Assembly: GCF_008254045.1 (NCBI RefSeq) | Contig: NZ_CP042425.1 | Location: 7,082,163-7,146,162, forward strand | Direction: 5' to 3' | Origin: Limnoglobus roseus | GTDB lineage: Bacteria; Planctomycetota; Planctomycetia; Gemmatales; Gemmataceae | DNA: 64,000 nt | In this document: one piece after another, positions 17,890-27,646 of the stretch | Numbering within the stretch: the first letter of the stretch is position 1 | Layout of the letters: each line of letters begins with the position of its first letter | Program-made: the position numbers and the translations under genes | Notes under the pieces: model-generated | Told to the model about the DNA's origin: nothing | The model's database searches: none | Seen by the model: the letters and a program-made list of their open reading frames with translations, nothing else

Positions 17890-18032
17890 CGGCCGCTGCG
17901 AACCCCGCCGAAGCGGACGGCGAGTTGGTCCCGCTGGAGAACTACCTGGCGCTGCACCCGGGCCGTCGAGAAGAGGTACGGCAGCAGATCCGACGTCGCC
18001 TTGAAGCAACCGATGGACAGAACCAACGGTGA
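17890..18032 (+). pseudogene. Possible 3' end of an unrecognised gene
   Basis: A plus-strand frame with good codon bias reads ANPAEADGELVPLENYLALH followed by an RREEVRQQIRRRLEAT helix and a stop. It abuts the IS5 remnant, so it may be the tail of a gene truncated by that insertion. No family recognised; the next 190 bases show nothing. Confidence 0.25.
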
Positions 18033-18221
18033 AAGCCATACGGGGGCGTTTCCTTCGGACCGGGCCGCTCCAGGGTACGCTTCGCTCCCGTCCCTTCGGG
18101 ACCGGCTTCGCCGCCTTGCACGTCCCTAACGCAGAACGGATTTGTTCGTGAGGGCCAGACTGCGTCAATAGCAGGGCGAACGCATCTCGAAGTGGCTGAG
18201 CAGGCGTCAGTTACGTGCGGG

Positions 18222-18917
18222 TCACTCGTTACCAAACACGAGGTCTAAAGCCCAACAGCCACGGACGTGAGGCCCCTCACCCCGGCAGTGGTTCAGCACG
18301 TCCACGCTATCACACCCCGCATCCTCAAGCGCGTCGGCCAGGATCGGCATCCGGTCGAAGGCATTGTCTTCGTAGATGCCGCGAGCGAGAAGCTGAACGT
18401 CCGAAGTGAGCCACGATGGAGCGAGGGCTATATCGCGGAACGGCAGCGGGCCGAAGACGTCGTGGAGCAAGGTCACGAGACGCCGGAGCGACGGCAGCCG
18501 GCTGTCGAGGCGGCAGATCAATGCGACGACCTCTGGCGTGGGCGGATATAGATCGCTGTGTCCGTCACGGTCCCGAGGCACGTCGGGCAAGGTGGTGTGG
18601 AGGCACGCGCATTCGGCGTCATCGGCTTCCGCCGTGACCGCCTCAACCACCCCCGGAGCATTGTGCCTCGCGTGGTAGGCTTCCCACAGCGGGCGTGTAG
18701 CCACCTGCAACCCCGCCTCATCGATGCGCCCGTCCGCGAAGGCTTCTGCCAAGTCGAGAGCCGCGAGCGCACCGGGATTCGCGACCAAGTGGCGGAGCGG
18801 TTGGCAGGCGGCCACCGAGAACAACCGCAACTTGCGGTCAGACGCAGGCGCATCAAAGAAAAGCCAGTCAGCCAGCAATCTCGGGTCGTTGGATCTCAGC
18901 CACTCCGCTTCGGTCAT
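18222..18917 (-). CDS. Gemmata-type conserved protein (ASDRKLRLF family)
   Basis: About 231 residues. The opening MTEAEWLRSNDPRLL, the ASDRKLRLFSVAAC segment and the C-terminal DALEDAGCDSVDVLNHCRG with GPHVRGCWALDLVFG are a multi-copy family in Gemmataceae, often beside SMI1/KNR4 or TIGR02996 proteins. Function unknown. The start at 18917 follows GGGGGAC; the longer frame from 18953 adds an unrelated leader. Predicted cytoplasmic. Confidence 0.75.
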   Translation of the reverse strand: MTEAEWLRSNDPRLLADWLFFDAPASDRKLRLFSVAACQPLRHLVANPGALAALDLAEAFADGRIDEAGLQVATRPLWEAYHARHNAPGVVEAVTAEADDAECACLHTTLPDVPRDRDGHSDLYPPTPEVVALICRLDSRLPSLRRLVTLLHDVFGPLPFRDIALAPSWLTSDVQLLARGIYEDNAFDRMPILADALEDAGCDSVDVLNHCRGEGPHVRGCWALDLVFGNE

Positions 18918-19005
18918 TACAAGTCCCCCGCTCGAGGTCAGTGGCTCGATCATAGCCGTGTGGAGTGGACGACGGTAGAGAGACGGGAGTCACGGAGGCC
19001 CCGCC

Positions 19006-19179
19006 ATGCCGCGTCAGGACGTGTCGATCGCCCGGTACTTTGCCGACCTGCCCGACCCGCGGGTGGATCGGACGAAGAAGCACCTGCTCGGGGATATCCT
19101 GGCGATCGCCCTGTGTGCGGTCGTGTGCGGGGCCGACTCGTGGGAGGAGGTGGAGGCTTTCGGGGAGTCCGGTGAATGA
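19006..19179 (+). pseudogene. ISAs1-family transposase, N-terminal fragment
   Basis: 58 codons with an ISAs1-type beginning: YFADLPDPRVDRTKKHLL, then GDILAIALCAVVCGADSW and EEVEAFG, followed by a premature TGA at 19177-19179. The DDE domain is absent, so this is a dead remnant. Confidence 0.75.
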
Positions 19180-19199
19180 TCCGCACAGAACAGCACAGG

Positions 19200-19868
19200 C
19201 TAACGAACCGCGCTCGCACGGCCACCCGTCCCGTCTGCTGCCCGGTCGAGGTTTTCGAGGTACGCACAGAACATGTCCGCCATGGCATCCGAGAACGTCT
19301 TGATTTCGGCTGTCATCCGAGGCGTTTCCGAGAACTGCTTTCCGACCGCGCCGAGCGTTATCTTGATGAGTTCACCCGCCATCTCCCGCGTCACCTCGGT
19401 CGCCGTGGGTAGCGCATCCCGCAGGAATGCCCGGATGATCCGCTTCCCCTCCACCTTCGTCTCCTGAGCTTCCGGCGCGTCACGGTAAAGCGGGGCGGCG
19501 TCGTTGAGAGCCACCCGCATCGCCGCCTCGTCGCACTCTGATTTGACGAAGGCATGAACCAGCGTTCTCAACCGTTCCAGCGGTGGCTTTTTACCGTCTT
19601 CGAGAATGCCCTGCATCAGCCCCAACGTCTGACGCCACTCGTCGCTCTGCAACCGGAACAGGATAGCCGCCTTGTTCGGGAAATACTGGTACAGCGACCC
19701 GACGCTCACCCCCGCCTTCTCCGCCACCCGCGCCGTGGTGAACCGTTCCGCCCCCTCCTTCTCCAAAACCTGAATAGCTGCCTCCAGAATGATGGAAACG
19801 AGCTCGGTCGAGCGCGTTTGTTGCGGCTGTTTCCGCTGGGAAAGCTGGGCTTTTCGACGAGTGCTCAT
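19200..19868 (-). CDS. TetR-family transcriptional regulator
   Basis: A 222-residue regulator. The N-terminal DNA-binding domain (about 25-75) reads ILEAAIQVLEKEGAERFTT, ARVAEKAGVSVGSLYQYFPNK, a standard TetR helix-turn-helix. The C-terminal ligand domain is helical and not assignable. It is divergent from the O-methyltransferase gene with 92 bases between, the usual layout for a TetR repressor and its target; the shared intergenic region has an ACGCGA direct repeat but no clear operator palindrome. Confidence 0.9.
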   Translation of the reverse strand: MSTRRKAQLSQRKQPQQTRSTELVSIILEAAIQVLEKEGAERFTTARVAEKAGVSVGSLYQYFPNKAAILFRLQSDEWRQTLGLMQGILEDGKKPPLERLRTLVHAFVKSECDEAAMRVALNDAAPLYRDAPEAQETKVEGKRIIRAFLRDALPTATEVTREMAGELIKITLGAVGKQFSETPRMTAEIKTFSDAMADMFCAYLENLDRAADGTGGRASAVR

Positions 19869-19960
19869 TGAATCGCACCGAACGCGAATTGATAAACGCG
19901 ACTAATCCGTCGTATTCTACAGTACCGCCCGATCGATGCCCTCCCCAAAGGAAAAGAACC

Positions 19961-20626
19961 GTGTCAACGCTGACCACCACCCCGCTGGCCCCGCTCCTTG
20001 ATCGCCTGTTTGAAGACGCTTCCCGCTCGTGGTCGAGCGCGCCTTCCGCCCTGGCAAACATGCCCAGCGAGGAGCGCGACCGCCTGATGCAGAGCAAGAC
20101 CGATTACATCGACTTCTACGGGCGCATGAAGGACTTGCCCCTGGCCGTTTCGCGAGAGACCGGCAGGTTGCTGTACATGCTGGCCCGGAGCGCCAATGCG
20201 CGCTCGGTTGTCGAGTTCGGAACGTCATTCGCCATCTCGACGCTACATCTGGCTGCCGCCCTGCGGGACAACGGTGGAGGTCGGCTCATTACCACCGAGT
20301 TCGAGCCGTCGAAGGTGGTGAAGGCCCGAGAGAACCTGACGGCCGGCGACCTGATCGATCTGGTGGAGATTCGGGAAGGAGACGCGCTCAAAACGCTGGC
20401 CGCCGACCTGCCGGACGTGATCGACCTCGTTCTGCTCGACGGTGCTAAGTCGCTCTACCCGGACATCCTGGCGCTGGTCGAACCGCGACTCCGGCCGGGA
20501 GCATTTGTGCTCGCCGATAACGCCGAGCACAGCCCCGAGTATTTGGCTCGCGTCCGGGCAACGGGCTCGGGTTACCTGTCCGTCCCATTCGCTGACGACG
20601 TCGAGTTGTCCATGCGGCTCGGATGA
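19961..20626 (+). CDS. O-methyltransferase-like SAM-dependent methyltransferase
   Basis: About 221 residues. The SAM-binding motif I is SVVEFGTSFAISTLHLAAAL; motif II is LITTEFEPSKVVKARENL; DLVLLDGAKSLYPDILALV matches the metal-binding/catalytic segment of class I catechol-type O-methyltransferases. The GTG at 19961 was chosen because AAAGGA precedes it by eight bases; the frame extends upstream to 19868 but that leader is not protein-like. Substrate unknown. Likely repressed by the divergent TetR protein. Confidence 0.85.
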   Translation: MSTLTTTPLAPLLDRLFEDASRSWSSAPSALANMPSEERDRLMQSKTDYIDFYGRMKDLPLAVSRETGRLLYMLARSANARSVVEFGTSFAISTLHLAAALRDNGGGRLITTEFEPSKVVKARENLTAGDLIDLVEIREGDALKTLAADLPDVIDLVLLDGAKSLYPDILALVEPRLRPGAFVLADNAEHSPEYLARVRATGSGYLSVPFADDVELSMRLG

Positions 20627-20915
20627 CTCAGTCAAATCGCCTTTTCCGTCCTGAATCTGGGGCATGTCGCCCCAGCCTCGCACCGAATTACATGTCGTAC
20701 GGCGAGGTCCGCGTTGCTTCGGCTCGAAGGCCGTGGGCCGCGTGAGGATCGAACACAGCGGTGGCGTTCAAAAAATCGCTTGGCTGGCGGTGAGCGATCA
20801 GATTAGAGTAACGACCAAGTCTCTTTTAGACGGGTTCTTGCAATCGCACCCTGTCGGCTCGGTGATCGGGAGTGACGTAGCTTCCGGGCGCCCCGCCCTG
20901 CCACCCGGTGATGCC

Positions 20916-21260
20916 ATGCCAACGAAAGATCTGACCTTCAATCTGACGGCTGACGCCGATGGGAAAGTCACAGGAAGCCACGACGAAAATCCCCCGTTTC
21001 GTGTCCGGCTCAAAAAAGTCGTAGTCCGCTCGACCACGGGTTGCAACAACCGAACGCACGCCCTCAAAGCCGGTTTCACCGGCGGGGCTACGTTCGAACA
21101 CGACGACCAGATGAGCGACTGCTCCGATCTTGCAATCGACCTCGGTGACCTGCACGCCCCAGGCGGTACCACGACAACCCTGTTTTTCGAGTTGTCCGGT
21201 TTCGATCCTCAAGAGGCCGTGACTCTGGAAGGAACCCTCACTTACTCACTGTTCGGGTAG
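20916..21260 (+). CDS. Hypothetical protein
   Basis: About 114 residues from ATG 20916 (MPTKDLTFNLTADADGKVTG). Rich in Thr and Asp, predicted beta-sheet, no signal peptide, no recognised family. The frame is open back to 20664, but that part has weaker codon bias and starts inside a small hairpin. Neither start has a good Shine-Dalgarno. It lies 74 bases before the FAD oxidoreductase and may be co-transcribed. Confidence 0.5.
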   Translation: MPTKDLTFNLTADADGKVTGSHDENPPFRVRLKKVVVRSTTGCNNRTHALKAGFTGGATFEHDDQMSDCSDLAIDLGDLHAPGGTTTTLFFELSGFDPQEAVTLEGTLTYSLFG

Positions 21261-21334
21261 GCCGGCACGTACTCAGCTGCAAGAAATTACCACCTCGGCT
21301 CCACGCCGATGCGCCCTACCCGGAGAAGCTGACG

Positions 21335-24034
21335 ATGGCGAAGAAGAAACCCGAGTTCCAGGGCAGCATCGTACACTCGGCTGTCGATGCACTGACCACT
21401 GCGTTCGGCGTCAAAGGCGCCCACCAGGTCTGGTTTCCGAAGACGAAAGCTGATGTCGCCACAGCCGTCGCGTTGTCCAAAGAGCAGGTGACGCTCATCC
21501 GCAGCGGGATGCAAGCGGCAGCCACGGACACCGCGGAAGCCGTCGGCGGCATCGTCATCCATTTGGCCGGGTTGACCAAGATCACGGCGAAACCTGACGC
21601 CGTAAACGCCGAAGCTGGGGCGACCACCAGCGCGGTGGCCGAGCAACTGGAGGTGAACGACCTCGCGCTCCCCCTCATCGACAGCCCACTCAAGAGCATC
21701 GTTTCTAACGTCCTGGACGACACGCCGTCCTGCCTGATCCGCTCTCTCGGCCCGCTTTCCGATTACGTGACCAAACTCACTGGCGTCACGCCAGACGGCC
21801 AATCCATCACACGTTCTGGGGCCACGGCCCTGGCGCGAGTGTTGGAAGAGAAAGCAGTCATTACCGGTGTCACTTTTGAACCGGCACCCGCGAAAGGCCT
21901 CTGGATGGTGAGGAGGTCTTTCCTCTATCCGGGCAAAGACCGCATGACGGCCCTCGTCAAAGCCCTTTTCCTGGACACGGAAATCCCCTCCCAGTGCGAC
22001 GTCATCCTTGAGGCCCTCTCGGCCCGACACGACTTCCCAGTGGTCAGCGTGATGGCGGCGGGTGCTGGCCTGAAGGGTAAAAAAGCCGTGACCGAGTTAG
22101 TCGAAGGTGCAATCGCCACACTGCCGGCCGGCCTTGTGTCCGAAGACGCAACGGAGAACTTCACCGGGGCGAGCGTCATCCGGGCAATCGTCGACGCGGG
22201 TGCCGACCTGCCGATCGACCCCGAGGTTGATGCCCACCGGATTCGCCGTGTCGTCGAACCGCAGGAGGATCTGAACCAGTTCCTCGACCTCGTGGTGGAC
22301 GACCTCGATCGCGGCCTCGCATTTCGGGAGGACGGAACCGGCAAGCGCGACGAGAACATGCGAGTTTTTTCCCGTTTGCAACTCGACCGCGAGGATCGCG
22401 TTTCTCTCAGCGGCCTCGTGTTCACGCCCCGGCCCGCCACTTCGTCGCTCCTAGCCCCCTTGGCCTCGGTGTCCTTCCTGCAGCGGGCCGAGACGCCGTT
22501 TCACGTCGGCCTGGATTTCCCGCCGCTCTTCGCCCCGCGTATTCCCGGCTTCAAAGGGGTCGTGTACGTTCCCACAGACTTGCTGTACAGACTCCACGCC
22601 GACCAGTACGCGACGTCGTCACACAAGCGGGAGGACATGAGCCCGTTCATGGTGGCCTACCCCCGCGACGTGGACGACATCAAATCGGCGATCACCTTCG
22701 CTCAAGGCAAGCAGAAGAGCCTCGTCGCACGCAGCGGCGGGCACCAGTATTCCGGCCTGTCTTCGGGCGGTAGCGGCACCATCGTGCTCGCCATGGACCG
22801 GTTCGACCAAATCACCCGCATCTCTGACAACGTGTTCGACGTCGGCCCGGCCGTCCCGCTCACCAGGTTGGCACGGTTCTTCAAGGGGCAAGGAGTGACC
22901 ATTCCCCACGGTGAGTGCCCGCTGGTCTGCATCGGAGGCCACGCACAAACCGGCGGGTTCGGGCATCTCCTCCGTTCATTCGGGCTGACACTTGACTACG
23001 TGACCGAACTCACGATCGTGCTGTCCGACGGCAGCGTACGCACTGTGCAGCGACCGGCGGGCGCACCCACAACGGATGACGAGAAACTTTTCTGGGGAGT
23101 GCTCGGCGGCAATGCCGGTTCGTTCGGGATCGTCACTAACTACCGGTTCAAGTGTATCAAGGACTCAGACCATCCGAAGTCCTTCGGATACAGCGCAAAG
23201 CGGTTGTACCGAAAGGGCCGGTACAAGAATTTGATGAAGCAGGCCCAAGCATGGACGCAAGGCATTGTGGCCGGGTCGCTCCCTCGGGGCATCGACTTCA
23301 TGATGACGGTACTGTCGAAGGCCGACACTTTCCGACCCCCGGTGCCCGGAATTCTTGTGGAACTTGTCCATGCGAACTTAGGCGGTGAGGGCGAGGCCGT
23401 AGACCCTGAGGAGGCGTTCGCCGCCATCATGGACGCCGCCGACAGCGATCCCCCACCGCTGGATGTACGGCTCACGGACAAGAGGAGCAGATTCCTCTCT
23501 GACCTCTCGGACTCCTTCGTCCGCCGCTTCCCGCTCTCAACCCCGAACGGCCGCGAGTTCCGGCAACCCTACAACAAACGGCTCAACGCCACGATGGACG
23601 CGCTGACGGACGATTTCATCGACGGCTTGGTTGACTTGGTTGACACCGCCACGGCAACCAAGGGCTTATACCTGGTCTTTCAGATGGCGTTCGGGGGCGG
23701 CAGTTTTCGGGATTCTCAGCGCCGGCCGGAGACTTCGATCCCTCGGCGGGACATCGTGTACTGCTTCGTTTTCGACCTCTTCTATGACGAGGAAATGAAG
23801 CCGGAGGCGGAGAGACTCCAAGGCGAGATGCAGACCCTCATCGACCAGCACTTCAGTCCCGGCCAAGAACGGCGGCTCCTGTGGGGATCGTTTGGTGACA
23901 CCGACATCACCAAGGACGCGGTGCGGGATTTTTATTACGACGACCTCGCCGTCTACGACCGACTTCGGGAGCTGAAGAAGAAGGTCGATCCCGTCGACCT
24001 GTTCCACACCTCGCTGACCGTCAAGCTGCCGTGA
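21335..24034 (+). CDS. Two-module FAD-linked oxidoreductase (berberine-bridge type)
   Basis: An 899-residue protein, about twice the normal length. Residues about 420-899 form a full FAD_binding_4 plus BBE-type enzyme. His470 in ARSGGHQYSG and Cys528 in HGECPLVC fit the two covalent FAD attachment sites of the family; GNAGSFGIVTNYRF and a C-terminal DPVDLFH follow. Residues 1-410 look like a second, degenerate FAD-domain module (VWFPKTKADVATAVALSKEQ ... GGIVIHLAGLTKI) without the attachment residues. The enzymes oxidise alcohols or sugars using O2. GGAGAAG precedes the ATG. The next gene overlaps it by four bases. Confidence 0.8.
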   Translation: MAKKKPEFQGSIVHSAVDALTTAFGVKGAHQVWFPKTKADVATAVALSKEQVTLIRSGMQAAATDTAEAVGGIVIHLAGLTKITAKPDAVNAEAGATTSAVAEQLEVNDLALPLIDSPLKSIVSNVLDDTPSCLIRSLGPLSDYVTKLTGVTPDGQSITRSGATALARVLEEKAVITGVTFEPAPAKGLWMVRRSFLYPGKDRMTALVKALFLDTEIPSQCDVILEALSARHDFPVVSVMAAGAGLKGKKAVTELVEGAIATLPAGLVSEDATENFTGASVIRAIVDAGADLPIDPEVDAHRIRRVVEPQEDLNQFLDLVVDDLDRGLAFREDGTGKRDENMRVFSRLQLDREDRVSLSGLVFTPRPATSSLLAPLASVSFLQRAETPFHVGLDFPPLFAPRIPGFKGVVYVPTDLLYRLHADQYATSSHKREDMSPFMVAYPRDVDDIKSAITFAQGKQKSLVARSGGHQYSGLSSGGSGTIVLAMDRFDQITRISDNVFDVGPAVPLTRLARFFKGQGVTIPHGECPLVCIGGHAQTGGFGHLLRSFGLTLDYVTELTIVLSDGSVRTVQRPAGAPTTDDEKLFWGVLGGNAGSFGIVTNYRFKCIKDSDHPKSFGYSAKRLYRKGRYKNLMKQAQAWTQGIVAGSLPRGIDFMMTVLSKADTFRPPVPGILVELVHANLGGEGEAVDPEEAFAAIMDAADSDPPPLDVRLTDKRSRFLSDLSDSFVRRFPLSTPNGREFRQPYNKRLNATMDALTDDFIDGLVDLVDTATATKGLYLVFQMAFGGGSFRDSQRRPETSIPRRDIVYCFVFDLFYDEEMKPEAERLQGEMQTLIDQHFSPGQERRLLWGSFGDTDITKDAVRDFYYDDLAVYDRLRELKKKVDPVDLFHTSLTVKLP

Positions 24035-24666
24035 CCTTGGCACAAAGCCGCCGGACAGGAACTGCTGGACATCGCCCCACCGGCTGTGGCATCCTGCCAG
24101 AGGGACAACAACGGGTGGGGGACGAGGTGTACAACGAAGAAACGGGCAAACCGGAAGACCTCGTCCCCGAACACATCGCTATCCGCCGCAGCATGGTGTA
24201 CAGCAAGGACCGCCACGACAAGGTCTGCCGGGCGGAAGTCGAAGCCCCGCTGCTTATCGACCAGCTATACAACCACGAGATCATTGGGGCCGACCATCAC
24301 TTCTACGGCGCTCAGTTCATCACCATGCGCAAGCTGTTCCTCGCCCCAGTCGGGTACAAGGTCGGGATGATGCTGGTGAAGCGCGTCGGCGACGACGAAC
24401 CCGCCCCGGACAAACCAATTCCGATGGAGGACACGGACTACACCCGCACCATGCGGTTGGTGAAGAACCCGGCCAACCAGAAGCTTTTGCGCGACATCTG
24501 CGACGAAGATGCCGACCCCTCCCTGTACCCGTTCTACGGTCGCCAAACCCACACCGTGACGGCGGCCTTCGACGCTCTCTCGCCCCCCACACCGGCGCAT
24601 CAGACCGGCGGGTGGTCCTTGATGAATTGGACGATTGCCGCAGGGTCGTCGGTCAGAAGGATGTAG
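24031..24666 (+). CDS. Hypothetical protein coupled to the FAD oxidoreductase
   Basis: A 211-residue frame starting at a GTG that overlaps the upstream stop by four bases (GTGA), implying translational coupling. The core IAIRRSMVYSKDRHDKVCRA ... DHHFYGAQFITMRKLFL is well folded-looking, with conserved-type His and Tyr, but I recognise no family. Its 3' end overlaps the convergent LOG-family gene by 67 bases, and the last 25 residues read through that gene's C-terminus, so the native stop may have been lost. Confidence 0.5.
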   Translation: MTLAQSRRTGTAGHRPTGCGILPEGQQRVGDEVYNEETGKPEDLVPEHIAIRRSMVYSKDRHDKVCRAEVEAPLLIDQLYNHEIIGADHHFYGAQFITMRKLFLAPVGYKVGMMLVKRVGDDEPAPDKPIPMEDTDYTRTMRLVKNPANQKLLRDICDEDADPSLYPFYGRQTHTVTAAFDALSPPTPAHQTGGWSLMNWTIAAGSSVRRM

Positions 24667-25757
24667 TCGTCGAACTTCTTCTCATTGGCGAGCTTCTGGA
24701 GTACCGGGTAAACCTTCTTGCGCTTGTCGTTCGGGTCGTCGAACACCATCTTGTCCGGGTTCCAGTAATCCGACTCGAACAGGATCATTGGGCTCTTCAC
24801 GTTGTCGATGGTGCGGTAGTAGTTTTGGTTAGCGTCCTGGAATATCTCCTGCACCGTCCCGCCGTTACCCCGCGCGAAGATGATGCCCCCGACCGCCAGT
24901 GCGAGCAAGCCTTCCTCTCGCACGCTGTTCTCGAAATACTTGGCGATGTCGGTTGCGAAGAGGTTCGGGGGTTCGTGACCGTAGAACCACGTGGGGATTC
25001 CGATATTGCGGCTCTTGGCGGGATCTTTCGGCTTACCCATCTCCTCCCAGGCTGCGTAGGCGTCCTTCAGCCAGTTTTCGCTCGTGTACTTCGGGGAGTC
25101 CTTCATCCGAAGGATCGCGGTCTCCAAAATCTTTTCTGGTTGGTCAAATCCCGCGCAATACGCGCCGAGGTTGCCGGCTTCCATCAAGCCGGGACCGCCC
25201 CCGGTCAGGATCATGTATCCCGCCGCTGTCAGGTTGAGCGCCAGCTTCGCGACCGCGGTGTACGTCGAGTTCGTCCGCTCCATGTCGTGACCGCCCATGA
25301 TCGCAACGCACTTGGTCCGCGCCTTCGCGTCGAGAAGGTTCTCAAGTGCCACCGAGATCGAGGCATCGTGCAAGCGCCTTAACAGGACTGTATCGACATC
25401 TGCGGGAAGCGGGACGTGTTTGTCCTTGTCCATGAACGAGAGGTAGATGCGCCGGTCGAGGCAGGCCTCGTACCCGCCGTCCTTGAACTTGTCGTACAGT
25501 TCTCCCGGCGTGTAGAGGCCTGGGGTAAACGGATCGAAGATCAGATCGGGCCGACGCGGGATGACGAAGCACTTGGCTTTTGCTGCTGCCGCCAAAAGGT
25601 CGTCACCCATCTCGCAACCGAGGAATACGCAGTCATCAAGCTGCAACTTGGCGATCTCGGCTGAGTGCTTCGCGAGTCTTTGCCATTGAAACACTGCGGG
25701 TTTCGGATCTTTCAACCATCCGAGAACCTTCTGCTCGGTGTCGATCTCTGGCTTCAT
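24600..25757 (-). CDS. LOG-family (lysine-decarboxylase-like) nucleotide hydrolase
   Basis: About 385 residues. The C-terminal two-thirds is a Rossmann-type LOG domain: CVAIMGGHDM, then MILTGGGPGLMEAGNLGAY and GNGGTVQEIFQ, the equivalent of the PGGxGTxxE motif. Family enzymes cleave 5'-phosphoribosides such as cytokinin ribotides. The N-terminal 110 residues and long insertions are extra compared with the usual 180-220-residue LOG protein. The start at 25757 has GAGGAG eight bases upstream. Expressed convergently with the FAD oxidoreductase operon. Confidence 0.75.
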   Translation of the reverse strand: MKPEIDTEQKVLGWLKDPKPAVFQWQRLAKHSAEIAKLQLDDCVFLGCEMGDDLLAAAAKAKCFVIPRRPDLIFDPFTPGLYTPGELYDKFKDGGYEACLDRRIYLSFMDKDKHVPLPADVDTVLLRRLHDASISVALENLLDAKARTKCVAIMGGHDMERTNSTYTAVAKLALNLTAAGYMILTGGGPGLMEAGNLGAYCAGFDQPEKILETAILRMKDSPKYTSENWLKDAYAAWEEMGKPKDPAKSRNIGIPTWFYGHEPPNLFATDIAKYFENSVREEGLLALAVGGIIFARGNGGTVQEIFQDANQNYYRTIDNVKSPMILFESDYWNPDKMVFDDPNDKRKKVYPVLQKLANEKKFDDYILLTDDPAAIVQFIKDHPPV

Positions 25758-25763
25758 GGGCAA

Positions 25764-26574
25764 CGCTCCTCTGCGCCGCCAGGGAGAGGCGGGCGATTAA
25801 TCGACGTGACGTAAGACCTTCAGCCGCCGAGATACTAACGTACCTGCCGCCCGCAACCGGACAAGATCGGCGGTCACCACCCCTCAGACCTCGAAAATTG
25901 CAACCGACCTTGCGCCTTTCGCCTGATCGCGCTTTGCTGGTGGTGGAGGTAGGTCATGAACTGCACATGCTGTCTGCGTCGGAAGGTGTTGCCGTTAAAT
26001 TGTAATTGTCTTCGCCCTGGCCTTTGCCGCGAGTACCTGAAGTGCTCGAAGCACTGCGAGTGCGGGAAGGGGGCGAGGCTATCCGGATGCGCGAGGCGGA
26101 AACCGCAGGGAAAGTGAATCTGCTGATCTGTGCTCACCACCTGACCACGTCCGCCGAGGAGCAAAACGGACCGGCCGTTTCCAAACCACCGAGTCGTAGC
26201 CGATGCAACCAGACTTCCCATCCGTGGTGAGGTCTCATCGTGCGCCGCCGGGGACAGCAACCGCACACTCGAAAAGCATCGTGAAGATTCGCTCTTCGGA
26301 CGTGGCGGGTGTAAACTTCTAGTCCTTCGATGAACGCCGGCCGATTGTCAACAGCAAGCGAGTCGATTCGTTCAAGCCACCGCGTGCAGCCCAGTCTTCG
26401 ATCCGAGCATCCGGGGTGAACCCGTAGCCCAAGTGGGTCGGTTCCGAGCGGGTGACGACTGCCCCAACTACAGTCGAGTGGCCGACGGGTCGGCAACCCA
26501 GGACTAGACCGAGCGCGTCGTCACACCGCGGGCTCGCAGTGGTTCTCCTCTTCTCCTCGCCAGCTCTTGGCTCG
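25764..26574. other. About 800 bases with no recognisable gene
   Basis: Only short overlapping frames without consistent codon bias. The right part may include the end of the IS110 element, whose termini I could not define. Confidence 0.4.
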
Positions 26575-27603
26575 TTACGCCGCCGCCTTCACCGGCTGCA
26601 CCTGATGGAACAGCCACCGCACCCACCGGTTGGCGACGGCCGCGGCCACCACGCTCCCCGGCTTGCCCCGGCCCTTCATGTCGGCCGCCAGTTTCTTCCA
26701 CCGGGCGTCGTACCGCACCAGCCGGTGGGCGGCCTCGATGAGCACGACCCGCAGCTGCGGGTTGCCGGCCTTGATCAGCCCGGCGTCGGCCTGCTTCTGG
26801 CCGCTCGACGCGTTCCGCGGCGACAGCCCGCAGAACCGGGCCGCCTGCTTGCCCGTCCGGAACCGGTCGAACCGCCCGATCTCGGCCCGGATGGTGGCCG
26901 CCGTGACCAGGCCGATCCCCTTCATCGTCAGCAGATTCACGACCAGGGCATCCTCGGCGGTGACCTGGGCCAGGCGTTGCTCGGCCGCCTTGACGTCGCC
27001 GGCCAGGGCCTTCAGGCGGCCCAGGTGCCGGTCCATCACCCACCGCGTCTGCTCGCTCAGGGCGGCGTCGCGGGTCAGCCACGTCAGCCACGCCACCGTC
27101 CACGGGTTCACGCCCTCGGGGGCGGCTACCCGGTTGTCGCGGAGCAGGGCCCCGATCCGCAGCTTGACGTTCCGCCGCTCGCCGACGAGCTGCTGGCGGT
27201 ACCGGACGAGCCGTCGCAGTTCGCGGACCTCGGCCGGGGCGTGCCACACCTTGGGCAGGTACCCGACCCGCTCCAGGTCGGCGAGCATCTTGGCGTCCGA
27301 GTAGTCCGTCTTGTCCGGGTTGCCCTTCATGCGGGCCACATACCCGGGGTGGGCCAGGTCGACCAGCCACCCGGCTTTGGTCACCAGTTCCTCGGCCAGA
27401 TCGGCCGACCCGCTGCACGCCTCGATGGCCGCCCGCACGTCGGTGCCGAACCGGGCGACGGCGTCGCGGATGGCCCGCCAGTCGTTCGCGCAACTCTGGT
27501 TGAGCAACACGCGGCCGCCGCGGTCCAGGGCGCACACCTGGACGGACAGGGTGTGGTAGTCCAGGCCCACGAAAACGGGGCCGGTCGTCGTTGCCGCGGG
27601 CAT
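26575..27603 (-). CDS. IS110-family transposase (DEDD type)
   Basis: About 342 residues. The N-terminal RuvC-like DEDD domain shows VFVGLDYHTLSVQV, AAIEACSGS and KTDYSDAKMLADL. The C-terminal Transposase_20 domain shows LLTMKGIGLVTAATI, RFCGLSPRNASSG and the helix GNPQLRVVLIEAAHR. The start MPAATTTG at 27603 was chosen over the longer frame. IS110 enzymes use a bridge RNA made from the element's non-coding end; a hairpin lies directly upstream (27618-27646). No terminal inverted repeats are expected in this family. Confidence 0.92.
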   Translation of the reverse strand: MPAATTTGPVFVGLDYHTLSVQVCALDRGGRVLLNQSCANDWRAIRDAVARFGTDVRAAIEACSGSADLAEELVTKAGWLVDLAHPGYVARMKGNPDKTDYSDAKMLADLERVGYLPKVWHAPAEVRELRRLVRYRQQLVGERRNVKLRIGALLRDNRVAAPEGVNPWTVAWLTWLTRDAALSEQTRWVMDRHLGRLKALAGDVKAAEQRLAQVTAEDALVVNLLTMKGIGLVTAATIRAEIGRFDRFRTGKQAARFCGLSPRNASSGQKQADAGLIKAGNPQLRVVLIEAAHRLVRYDARWKKLAADMKGRGKPGSVVAAAVANRWVRWLFHQVQPVKAAA

Positions 27604-27617
27604 GGCTGGTCCTCGAA

Positions 27618-27646
27618 GGTGTGGTCCTGTTGATGGTGACCACACC
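27618..27646 (-). repeat. Hairpin upstream of the IS110 transposase
   Basis: A 9-bp perfect stem (27618-27626 with 27638-27646) and an 11-nt loop, 15 bases upstream of the transposase start. IS110-group elements carry their bridge RNA in this position, so it could be a stem of that RNA. Only about 78 bases separate the transposase from the IS701 remnant, short for a full bridge RNA. Confidence 0.4.
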
